Below are positions 46,601-56,489 of a stretch of 64,000 bases of DNA, piece after piece. Positions within the stretch are counted from its first letter, which is position 1. Every line of letters begins with the position of its first letter. The position numbers and the translations under genes were made by a program. The notes below the pieces were generated by a model. That model made no database searches. It saw only the letters and a program-made list of their open reading frames with translations, and was not told where the DNA came from. Location: positions 2,403,985 to 2,467,984 of the forward strand of contig JAJEKV010000104.1 in assembly GCA_021234155.1 (NCBI GenBank), written 5' to 3'. This DNA comes from Isoetes taiwanensis. Lineage: Eukaryota > Streptophyta > Lycopodiopsida > Isoetales > Isoetaceae.

Positions 46601-47239
46601 TCTTTTCTTTTGTCCATAGTAATAGACTAAATTCTTAGGCATGATTGTCGTCTGTTTTATTGTGTAAGCTGTGCATATGCTTTTCACAGGTTAATTACTT
46701 CCCATCTCTGTTTTGATCCTGTGAAACATGCTGAGCGTGTGCCCCTTCCCAAGGTTTCATCAGCGGAGTGAGGGAAAAGGTATTGTTTGTTTTGGGTTTT
46801 TGTCTTATTGATATTCAGATTGTACCTGGAAGACTGATTTTTAGACCCTTTTGCCCTTTAGCGTATTATTGAGAAGGAGAATAATTTTGCACAACCTGGA
46901 GCACGTTATAGGTCATGGCCACCAGACAGGTGATTATTCGAATTTTTGCATGACTTGTGCAATGTTTTGTACTACATTTCTAGAGCATGATTATGCAGGC
47001 AAGAACGTTTTAGAACACGTGTCATAAAGTTCCTGTCAGACCCACGAGTTACACATGAGATCAGGAGTGTTTGGCTCGTATTGGTCCCAGGTACATTGCG
47101 CTCTTAGATTTTCTTGCTTTGCTTTTATACAACACCCAACGACCACAGTTCCTGATGGTGTGCTTGTTTGAAATCTCAGTGTGATCGAGATTTGGGCCAG
47201 AAACTGGCTTCCCACTTTAATATGAAGGCAGCAATGTGA
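43651..47239 (+). pseudogene. CAT: Catalase pseudogene with introns retained
   Basis: Peroxisomal catalase (hydrogen peroxide breakdown), recognisable end to end. Exons: 43651-43665, 44272-44369, 44808-45135, 45234-45416, 45669-45939, 46239-46508, about 46690-46781, 46860-46930, about 47000-47091 and 47180-47239. Clear family blocks are [38 protein letters not shown] (active-site His region), [51 protein letters not shown] and a terminal GQKLASHF. Lesions: a 1-base gain near 44305; frame changes near 44968 and 45012-45035; a stop and losses near 45712-45750; a 1-base loss near 46317; a 1-base gain and a CA expansion near 46376-46400; a 1-base gain near 46710; and a further change in the ninth exon. 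Keeping the introns means a DNA-level duplicate, not a retrocopy. Confidence 0.9.
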
Positions 47240-47384
47240 TTCATTCTTATTGTTGAGGTGCCTGCGACGAAAAAGATGCTTAGTTTGGATCCTTGAGCTT
47301 CTTAATTCTTAGCTGGCTGTATTACTTTGGACCCATTGTGCTTGTAAATATTAATGTTGAGCTTTGTGAATATTGTATGACTTT

Positions 47385-47728
47385 TGTTGAAATTTTCTGT
47401 TAAAATTAATGCCCTTTAAAAATCATGTAGAATTGGTTTGTTGAAATTTTCTGTTAAAAAATTAATGCCCCTTAAAAATCATGTAGAATTGGTTTGAAAT
47501 TTCTATTAAATTATGCCTTTTTAAAATCATGTAGAATTGATTTCATTTCAGCATGCAGAAGTCCCGCTTTACGTCCCATTTTACGTTGTATAATAAGATG
47601 CCTTTTAGAATCATGTAGAATTGATTTCATTTCAGCATGCAGAAGAAAGGGCCGGCTTTCACGTCCCATTTTACGTTGTATAATAAGATGCCCTTGCAAA
47701 AGTTCGCATTTTACGTTGTATAAGATGC
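47385..47728. repeat. Two nested tandem repeat families downstream of the catalase
   Basis: First, a unit of about 55-60 bp with aaatcatgtagaattggttt and gaaattttctgttaaa occurs about three times (47385-47540). It passes into a unit of about 85-100 bp with gatttcatttcagcatgcag and cattttacgttgtataa, present about two and a half times (47522-47728). The shared core is atcatgtagaatt. Confidence 0.85.
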
Positions 47729-48964
47729 CTCATTCTGGCGGCTCCGGCTATGGTGATGGCGCCTTGTTGGTGCCCTGCTCCTGCGATGGCTCCAGCGATG
47801 GCACCTTGCTCTTGCTTTCTTTCGTTGCTTTCTTTTGAAGCCTTTTTGCTTTCTTTTTGAAGCTTTCTTTTCTTCGACAGTTCTTCTCTCAGGCCATGGC
47901 ACTATAAAGGCGATGGATCATTTTGCAGGTGAAGATGAGCCGCTGTAGCTTGATGTAGTTCGTTTCTAATTCTTTACATTGTTTTTTTTTGTTATTTAGT
48001 TTAAAGTTCGATACTTGGGCGATCTTCGTCGCTTCTTTCTTTACTCAGATTTTGCTTCCTTTTTCCCATATTTTTCTTACGGATTTAGCCCCTCATTGGC
48101 GCGATCCGGCCCCATGATCGTAGGGCAAAATATATCGGGGATTCCTTTATTGTTTTAACTAGGATTTTGCAAAGGTGAAAGATCTCTTGGTTTTCGATTT
48201 AGAGCGAGGCCATGCTTACTATGAAGTCCTTGACTCTTTGTGAAAAACGTAAGCTTTTCTTTTTTAATTGTATTGTTTCAGTCTAACACATTGTAGCGGA
48301 CTATTAGTGTTATACTATGCCTTTCGACCTATGGAGGGCATAAAATATCCGCCATGAAGGAATCAAGAAGAAAAAAAAAAGCTGTGCCAAGAATGAATTT
48401 CTTAGGTAGTAGATAACATGTACGATTTTGAAGAAGGCCCCACGGTTTAATCATCTTTTTCTCGATCTATTGTTAGGCTATGATTCACAGGGGTTCAATT
48501 CCCCACCTAGTAAATAAAAATCTCTTGTAAAATTAATCAAGAAACTAGAATATAAAGCGTAACGCAAGTAATAGAAGAAGTCTTTTAGAGTGCAAGTAAA
48601 GATCTTGGAATGCGGTTAAGATCCGGAGAATGCAACTAAAAATTGGAATGATATTGGAACTAGACATTCTCGAAAAAGAATGTAACGTCACGTGGCGACA
48701 CCTTACCGGGTGGATAAGGCGAATGGACCCTAACCAAACTTTATGTAAGGGGCTTTTGTGCAAGGCCTCAAATGCTGGACCTACCCAACATCCACCGCCA
48801 CCTTGCCTCACAACTTAGCATAAAAGCCAATAAAGGTTTTTGATACAAGAAATTTATCACTACGGACAAGACCACCACCTAACATTTCTTTCTATCGATT
48901 TTCATGTATTAGGAAGTGACTTCCCCCTCTTCGCTCATTTACTAATGAGAACTCTGTTTGCCCT
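47729..48964. other. No supported gene
   Basis: A GC-richer patch at 47740-47900 with short open frames (ggcgcc, gatggc repeats) passes into AT-rich sequence. No motif was recognised. Confidence 0.4.
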
Positions 48965-49380
48965 AGATTCTATGAAGATTCCCTTTAGGTTCCATAGGGA
49001 TTCCCCATGATTTTTTGTGATTCCTCTATATTCTCCAAGATTCTCTTATGATTTTGTTAGATTCTCCAAAATTCTATAAAGATTACCCTGCATTTTCTTA
49101 AGATTCTCGATGCATTCTCTAATATTCTATGAAGATTCCCTAGAGTTTCTAAGATTTTATCAAGATCCTCCTATATGCTCTAACTTTCTCTAGATTCCTT
49201 AAACACCACGAAGATTCCCTAAGATATATAAAGTTTCCCTATTCTCAAAGATTCTATGAAGCTTCTCCAGATTCTAACATTCTATAAGGATTCTTTTAGA
49301 TTATCTCAATATTCCTTTAAATTCCCTAAGATTTTAGGAATATTTCACATAGGTTCTCTAAGATTCCATGAAGATTCGCC
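48965..49380. repeat. Degenerate short-unit tandem array (AAGATTCTATGAAGATTCCC type)
   Basis: Over about 415 bp the motif gattct or gattcc recurs every 10-12 bases, commonly as attctatgaagattcccta with substitutions, giving a unit of about 20-24 bp and on the order of 18-20 copies. The strand bias is strong: the plus strand is rich in T and C. No coding sense was found. Confidence 0.8.
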
Positions 49381-49926
49381 ATTTCGATTACATTGGTTCC
49401 AATGGCATTGAAACAATGGCAAATTGCCAGTTGTTGGAAAGCTCTCAACGAGACGAATCCAATGGCATGGGGTCCTCTTTGATCTAACACAACCATTGTG
49501 GGATACAGTTGTTTGAAACAGAGGTAGAAAAAGGAAGATTTCTAGAATGCTACAGTGCCACCTCACCCTTTCCACATTAATTATAGTGCCACTTCTTGGC
49601 ACCTTACTTACCCTACTCAAAAAGTTTGCACACATGTCAAGGTTTTTGAATAGAACGTTAAATAACAAAATATTGAGTCGGCAATTTTTAGAAAGAATTC
49701 ATTTAGTAATAAACATGCCTTGGAACATGTGTCAGGAAAAAAAAAGCCTTAAAAGTGTTAAAAACGTTATCTAACCTATATTATCCAAAGTGTCAGAAAT
49801 AAATAAGCCTTTGGACACGTGTCAAAAAATAGCTTTAAAAGTGGTACAAACGGATAAGCCTACGTATCCACAAAACAAACAGGAATCTTTAGAGAATATT
49901 CTATAGGAATCTTGCCAATAGCCAAT

Positions 49927-50095
49927 ATGTAACGTTCCTAACCGACATGCCCTTAATCAACTGGGCAAAACCGTCTAGACGTTTATGAGTAGTCGCTTCT
50001 ACCCATTTATGCCGATGTCTCGGGAACGCCCCACAGGCACATTCAAGGTTCGAATACTCGAGCGGTCTACCATGGGCCCGTTACAAATTATATAG
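49927..50095. mobile_element. Possible solo LTR, about 169 bp
   Basis: The segment begins tgtaacgttcctaaccg and ends gggcccgttaca, giving TG...CA limits with a short inverted terminal repeat TGTAACG/CGTTACA. It is GC-richer than its surroundings. No exact target duplication and no partner LTR were seen, so it is tentative. Confidence 0.35.
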
Positions 50096-51190
50096 TTTAG
50101 ATATAACATGAAATTATTTTTCAGGTTGAGATCTTTTTTAATTGATTTTGCGAATTACTTTAGTGGGTTTAATATTGCTTAACTAATAAGAACTTTTGAT
50201 TGGTTCTTGTAATTTATCTTGTGAGCTTTGCAAATGTTGCAAAATATTTTTTTAGGTTAATTCATCTTTGGAGCTTTGCAAATGTTGTAAAATAATTCTT
50301 AGGTTAAGAAGAACTTTTATAGATAGTATATATGACCTTAGTTGTTGACTTAATTCCGCATTTTTGAAATTCTCAAAATGCCCTTAGTTCTTAGATATTT
50401 TTTCAAATAGCCCTTTGTATTTTAAAATCACTAGACAGCACGTTCTTTCAATAGATGATCATTCTTTGTAGGGCTTTAAATTCTTGCCTTCTTGAGGCTA
50501 GAGATAAGCCTATCATCCCAATGCTAGAAATTATTTGAAGACAACTACCTGATCGCTTTTACAAGAATCATGTTGAAGGAGAAGCTTTGTAACCATCCAG
50601 TGGAGAAGATGCTACATACACTAGTGAAATATGCTTAACGACATATTACAAAGCTCACTAAACGAGCTAGAAGGTACATGGTAACTTCCTTCTGATGCAT
50701 TTGTGTTTGAAGTACAAAGTCCAGAGCGATCAGTTGTGGTTAACATTGAGTCTAAAACATGTTCGTGCCTGAAGTGAAAATGTTAAGATTGCTTTGTGGT
50801 CATGCAATTGTTGCTATTTTTTTTTTCGTGACAAAATCTAGAGCTTTATCCCCATCCATGTTGCAGAAATTCTTGTAAAAAATGATCTTCTATTGCAAAA
50901 ACATGCTTTTTGATGATTTTTAAAATACGAAAGGCTATTTGGGAATTTAAAAAACATGAAGGGCTTTTTGAGAATTATGTCAATATGTAGCATAATAACA
51001 GGGGTTCCGGGGGGATTTGATATGGACGTAAAAATGTCAATTCCTGAAACCATAGGCCATCTCCCCAAAACAATTTAATGGGTTGTTATAAAAAAAAACC
51101 CATAGATTTAAAATAACAAGGTGCAAAGCACTGTGGATTGCCCCCAAAATGCTATTATGAATAAAGCTTTATAAATGTATCTTCATGCGT
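50096..51190. other. No recognisable feature
   Basis: AT-rich, with a small repeat of gagctttgcaaatgttg at about 50222 and 50271. No coding signal. Confidence 0.5.
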
Positions 51191-51193
51191 CTG

Positions 51194-51400
51194 GTCGTTT
51201 AGTCTAGTGGTAATACACTAGGTCTAGCAACTATAGGTCTCGAGTTTGAGACCGCCCAAGAATCGCGACTTTGAACTGTTGGGTGTCAAAACCACGCATT
51301 TAATGTAAAAGTGGTTGGGGCGGGGCCCAACAAAGCAATGTAGTGTTGTCACATGTCCGTTTGATCTTTGCCTAGTGGTGTGACGTTAAAATACTATCTA
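51194..51400 (+). mobile_element. tRNA-like segment, possible SINE
   Basis: gtcgtttagtctagtggtaa resembles a tRNA 5' half with box A, and ggtctcgagtttgagacc about 35 bases later resembles box B with its T-stem. A non-tRNA body follows (about 51270-51390). The acceptor stem does not close and the anticodon loop is not clear, so it is not a functional tRNA gene. There is only one copy in the window. Confidence 0.4.
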
Positions 51401-52219
51401 TTCTATCTATTATTTAAATTATTTAATTATTTTGAAAGTAGTATAGGAACATGGATGAATCTTTGTTTTTGCAAGGCAACGAGGTAATGGGCCAATATCA
51501 ATGAAGATGTTGTTTTTTCTATTCTGATCCCGTGTTGACAATTCATGTGTATTTTTTTGTTTTGTTAAGGGTGATGCGTATTTTTTTTTTTGATGTTTAG
51601 ATGTAGATTTTGAACATTATTTATTAGCATGTGTTTGTGTTGAATGGTTAAGTCCTTTTGAGGTGTGTGGGTTGAACTTAGTGTTGAATAACATGAGTAA
51701 CATATGGGATTTGAATTTTTTAAAATCAACGTAAAAGTAAATCATTTATATAAAGTGTCTAGTTTTGCTTTAAAAGCAAAGATTTCTACAATTATTAAAA
51801 CGTGCATGAAAGCTCATAGACAAAAGTATTGATTGTCTAGTTGTTTTCATTTTCGATGATTACGCTTTGCACAATTGATTTTGAATATCCCCGTTGGATT
51901 TTGTTGAGATACTCGTTCAGGAATTTTAGTGGCGACGCCATCATTTCATTATACAATTCTCCATCGTCCATTCCATATGCTTTGTCAAGGAGTTCATTTC
52001 CGGAAGAGTGCTTTGTATGCTTTTGCTCAGATGTTGTAGATGGAACCAAAGAAGTGTTGGTAATGGCTTTGGATTTGCGCTTTCACATCGCCATTGTGTT
52101 CTTCTTCATACGCTTTACCAGCAATGTGTACAAACGTGATCGAAATTGTTAGTTTGTGCTTCAAATTTGCCTTTGATCTCTTGAGCCATATGTCAAGACA
52201 TAACGAAATTACTTGCATA
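51401..52219. other. No supported gene
   Basis: AT-rich. A minus-strand open segment at 51837-52049 (GNELLDKAYGMDDGELYNEM...) looks protein-like and lies just past the end of the kinase pseudogene, in the same orientation, but it does not match the kinase family. It may be part of a transposon. Confidence 0.35.
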
Positions 52220-54272
52220 TATTTGTGATTGGTACACAACGTATTGCCACAAAGAAGTGCCTTCTTTAATCCCTAGATGATGGTTTTTTAGTATGCGCGG
52301 ATCTAGCACCTCATCCGACCTCCGTAATGGCTACCATATGCTTTTAGCCATTCCACTAAATTAACTCCAAAACTTAAACACTTAGTTGTCTAGATATCAA
52401 CAACTAGGTCAATCTCCAAAATCAAGAATAGAGTAAGGCATCCCATGAAACAAGATGTGATGCAAACTTATACCTCTCCCGGAGGTCTGCTATAATCAAC
52501 GGGGTCCTCGCTCGCTATCATCTCCATCATGAGAACACCAAAAGCTGTAAACATCACTTCTTTCATTGAGAAGACCGTGTTGGCATACTTCAAAAGTGCA
52601 ACATACCTGCCATTTACAATGGTAGATATGAGAAATGAATTTTACAAATATATTATCATCTGTTACAAAGATACACGTACTCCAAATGTCCCCATCACTC
52701 TAGTAGTAACATGGCTTTTCTCGAGCCAAGAAGCTTGGCAGGGCCAAAGTCTGAAATTTTCGCATTCCATTGACGATCTATCGAATGTTGCTCGCTTTGA
52801 TATCACGATGAACAACTTTAGGTTCCAATGCCTCATGTAAATATGCCAGTCTGCAGAAAAGAATGTCATGATATATGATTGACATTTCAAATTCAAATTC
52901 AGATACTTAACAACTGAATCTAGATGAGAGAGGAATAGTTTAAGATGGAATTACAACTTCACAGTGTAGAAGGTAGAACAGCAAAATGAGCAGTAAAAGA
53001 TGTATTTAACAAGCAATAGGACATTGTAGAAGATAGAACAGCAAAATGAGCAGTAAAAAATGTATATTAACGAGAATAGGATACGCAGAACAGCAAAATG
53101 AGCAGTAAAAGATGTAATTTAACGAGTAATAGGACTTACGCCTTCGCTGTTCCCAGTGCAACCTTTATCCTCGCCTCCCATGCAAAATCACCAGCATTTG
53201 GCAGCATGCCATGGAGCCACTGTTCCAGGTTTCCATTATCAACATATTCATATACAAGCATCCTGATACACCAATGAAGCACAAAACGTGAGTAACAAAC
53301 TTAGAGGGAAAAACCAGGATAAACAGAGTAAACAAGGTACCAACCTGTGACTGCCTTCTGCACAGTAACCCAGTAGGCGGACCAAGTTCTTATGTCGAAC
53401 CTTGCCAATAGCCTCTACTTCAACAGTGAACTCCCTCTCAGCCTGGCCCCTAAAAGCATTGAAATCAAACTGGTAAGAAAACCAAAAGGCAGGGAAACTA
53501 AATGGCCATCCTAAGAAGCATAGCTTAGAACTTTTAGAACTGTCACATTAAGAATCAAAACACACTAACTGTTACGAAACTGAGTCCATTAGAAGAATTA
53601 CTCTTCATAAATGCGAAAAATTACTCCACAGAAGCTGAAAACTTACAGGTTGTTAAGGAGACGTTTGATGGCAACAACGGACCCATCTGAGAAAATGCCC
53701 CTGTAGACAACTCCATATCCACCTTCTCCGATTTTACAAGCTTCTGCAAATCCGTCGGTAGCAACCTCTAGGTCTCGAAGAGTATACCAGCGGCCCCAGC
53801 CCAGATGAGAAACTTCAGGTATACAAGTAACTTGCACCATCTCCGTGGAGCCAGATTCTCCACTCCAAACAGAGCCATCGCCCGACCTGCTTGTTGCAAT
53901 CTGTGAGGTCCAGTTTTTTTCCGCATGGCCATTGCCGGATTCGCCAGATCCGCCATAGCTTTCGCCTTTCCTTCCAATACCCAGTTGCAGAACTACCTTT
54001 TCGGATTCTCCATCGCCGCACTTGTCTGTGATAGTAAGCACTACTCCGTCTGCTTGGGGAACTTCTTTGATCTCCTTAGAAACAATGGGTATATTTTGGG
54101 ATTGGAACTTTGTGTATGCGGTGTTGGATCTGCGCCTAGAAGCTAGCCAGACTGAGATGAAAAACAGCACTAGAACTATGAATGCTCCCACCCCAATGCC
54201 GATTACTACCCATAGCCGAAGCCCAAAAAGAGATGTTCTTTTCGAGAGCTGACTATTGAGAAATCCTTCCAT
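52220..54272 (-). pseudogene. Receptor-like protein kinase pseudogene (At3g59110/At2g42960 type)
   Basis: A single-pass plasma-membrane kinase with a short extracellular part. Exon 1 (53647-54272) is intact: LSKRTSLFGLRLWVVIGIGV is the transmembrane signature of this family, followed by GWGRWYTLRDLEVATDGFAE, the glycine loop GEGGYGVVYRG and VAIKRLLNN. Exon 2 (53345-53449) gives [20 protein letters not shown]. Exon 3 (53140-53262) gives [18 protein letters not shown]. Exon 4 (52681-52850) has [11 protein letters not shown], then loses about 5 bases near 52781, and has DFG followed by P where L is usual; another base is lost near 52716. Exon 5 (52474-52606) has a loss near 52573 and a gain near 52541. 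Exon 6 (about 52225-52364) starts VNLVEWLKA and then meets shifts and stops. The kinase domain cannot be made whole. Confidence 0.85.
52973..53135. repeat. Three-copy tandem repeat in the kinase intron, about 60-bp unit
   Basis: The unit agaacagcaaaatgagcagt plus aaaagatgta and aacgagtaataggac occurs three times with small differences. It fills the intron between exons 3 and 4 of the kinase pseudogene. Confidence 0.85.
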
Positions 54273-55289
54273 CGCTTGAATTGATCGAGATGGGCTGCAT
54301 AAACAGACGATCTAGACCATTTTTCTCGCGATTTGCAGCCTAAGCGAAAAGCAGGGGCCTGGAAATATGTGCCCTACGCCAATTGCGCACCCTAATTTTA
54401 CCTTTATTCTTAAGACGGCTTGTTTGCCAAGGTCTCAGTCCATTCTTCGCCTTGAAGCTCTTGCGTTGGCCTGATTTCCGGCAATGGGCTATGAAAAAAT
54501 GCATGAATCCGGTCAGAAAGGCAAGGATCAATGCTAGTATATTTTCAGAAGGGTGCTAGAATCCAAGAGTGGACAGTAGGGTTGCAGAAGTAGCAGCCCA
54601 CTTCTTGGAATGGCTTGATCTCCATGTCGTGTTACAATACCACATTTTTGCAGCAAGGTCTCGTATAGTTAAGAAATGGCCAGGAGGAGGCTGTTCTGTA
54701 TACAGTGTAAGAAAAACGACAAGCAAGCAGAACCAATATGAAGCTATCAGAGAACGAGGAAAAAAGACAAGATCGCTTTCCGGTGGGAACCCAAATGCAC
54801 CATCGCCAAGTTTGAGCTGTATTTTGAAGCAGGTGAAGGAAATAAAGGCTGGAAGCTTGGAGAGATCCGGCAGAACTGCGCATCTGCGCAATGCCCATGT
54901 TTAGCAGATGATTAGCACGGATATTTAAAATTCAATCTAGAAAACGTGAAGGGATTACAAATCCTTTTCTATAAATACATTCTAATAAAAAGATAGTTTG
55001 TTTTAAAAATAAAAAACCCAAAGATAAATTCTAAAAAAAGGAATCTCTAGCCCAAAGGTTAAAAAAACCAATAGTTTTTCACAAAAAAAACGAGTTTTCG
55101 ATCGCTGGAAAAATAATTTGGCGTCCAAAACACGGAAAACCTTAGCGTATATTCATGCATAAAAAAAACCAAAAAGTTTTTTTCACGGAAAAACAATAAT
55201 AATGATCTACCGTGGATTATCGATATACCCCCGATATGCGGAATATGCCAAAACCAACCTCTCTAACTAATTGCCCCTTAATGGGCAAT
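54273..55289. other. No supported gene; kinase upstream region
   Basis: Upstream of the minus-strand kinase. Open frames of 111 codons exist on both strands at 54556-54904 without motifs. The remainder, 54910-55280, is A-rich with several A-runs. Confidence 0.4.
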
Positions 55290-55610
55290 CCAAAAAATAA
55301 TCACGTTAGCTCACTAATTATATTCGTCAAAGTAGTCTTATTAGAATATTGAGTTATTTTGGTAGAGGTTCGAGCCCCCGTATTACATATTTTATAACCT
55401 TAGGTGGCAGATATAGGCTCGATATTCCATCAAAATCCTTAGGCAAAACAGTATTTCATATTTCAAAATCATAGGCCCCCAATCATAAATATAAATAACT
55501 ATAAGCGAAACAAGAGGTGTCCAGAGCCTCTAACATATGGTCTAGACCATAGGATCGACAGATCCAACGGCTATGGTAGTCCAGGGTGCACCTCAAGGTT
55601 TTATTAAATT
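55290..55610 (+). mobile_element. tRNA-derived SINE, plus-strand copy
   Basis: Second copy of the element at 10150-10460. Box A is gttagctcactaatta (weaker than in the other copy) and box B is ggttcgagcccccg. The body shares caaaatccttaggcaaaa, atttcatatttcaaaatcat, ataactataagcgaaac and gtccagggtgcacctc with the other copy, in the same order. Confidence 0.75.
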
Positions 55611-56489
55611 TCCCTAAGATCTTTTCAACAAGATCAAATTTATCTAAATTAGAGTTGAAATTCACAGATTATGCTTTTTTGAGTCGTTTTTTAAAACTCG
55701 TATATAAAGCACCATAACTTGAAGTTTCCAACTCCGTTTTAGATGATTCTACTGCCATTGGCCAAATCTCATTGTCATCTACAAATTTTGTGAAGGCGAC
55801 TTTCATGTTTGATCAGTCACAAAGAAGTTATTACCATTTTAGGCAAACATCCCATTTTTAGGGGTATTTTAGTAATTTTTGCAAAATATAAGACTGTTTT
55901 GGTAATTTTCCCCTAAATTTAAAATATCTTTGAAGTTTACTTTGTCTTCCCCATTATAATTTAAAAAACTATTCTATTCTATTCTATTCTTCCCCATTAT
56001 AATTTCGAGTAATTTAGATATTTGATCTTTGATTCTTTTTGCGTTGCCTCTAAGGGGCAAACCCTCGCTCATGTGGGTATGTGGAATATTTTAGGTATAC
56101 AAAAATATGAACTTAGAATATTGTATCTGATTGACTTAAACCTGTTATCGCCAGTAATTTTCTATTAACTATCCTGCTATGCACATATGAACATATGAAC
56201 GTTAGTCTCAATCCTCTAGCTGGATATCGGTCCAAGAATTTGACAAAGCAAATGCAAATTGAAAGCAAAGCTACTGACAGTCGATAGGCTAACTTAGCAA
56301 CTGATAGGTCTTATTAAATATTTTTTATTGCCATAGCTAGTGTTGAAGTCGACGCTTTGAACGCTAGCCTTGATGATGCCATAACCCAAACGCCATAGCA
56401 AGAGGCGAGTTTTGTAATATTTGGATTGAAAGGCTTCAGCTATTATTCCCGTGCAACTTTACTACTGGTGAATATTCTCAAGTAAAATA
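55611..56489. other. No supported gene
   Basis: AT-rich. A segment at 55835-55915 with ttttggtaattttcccc resembles the terminal repeats of the Mutator-type MITE at 36678-37239 and may be a decayed relative. A short CTATT run lies at 55971-55992. Confidence 0.4.

Noticed and set aside
49385-49520. Possible coding or LTR fragment after the minisatellite
   Set aside because: It has a different composition from its flanks, but no boundaries, motifs or second copy were found.
54556-54904. 111-codon frames on opposite strands
   Set aside because: They mirror each other without motifs; antiparallel open frames arise from composition alone.
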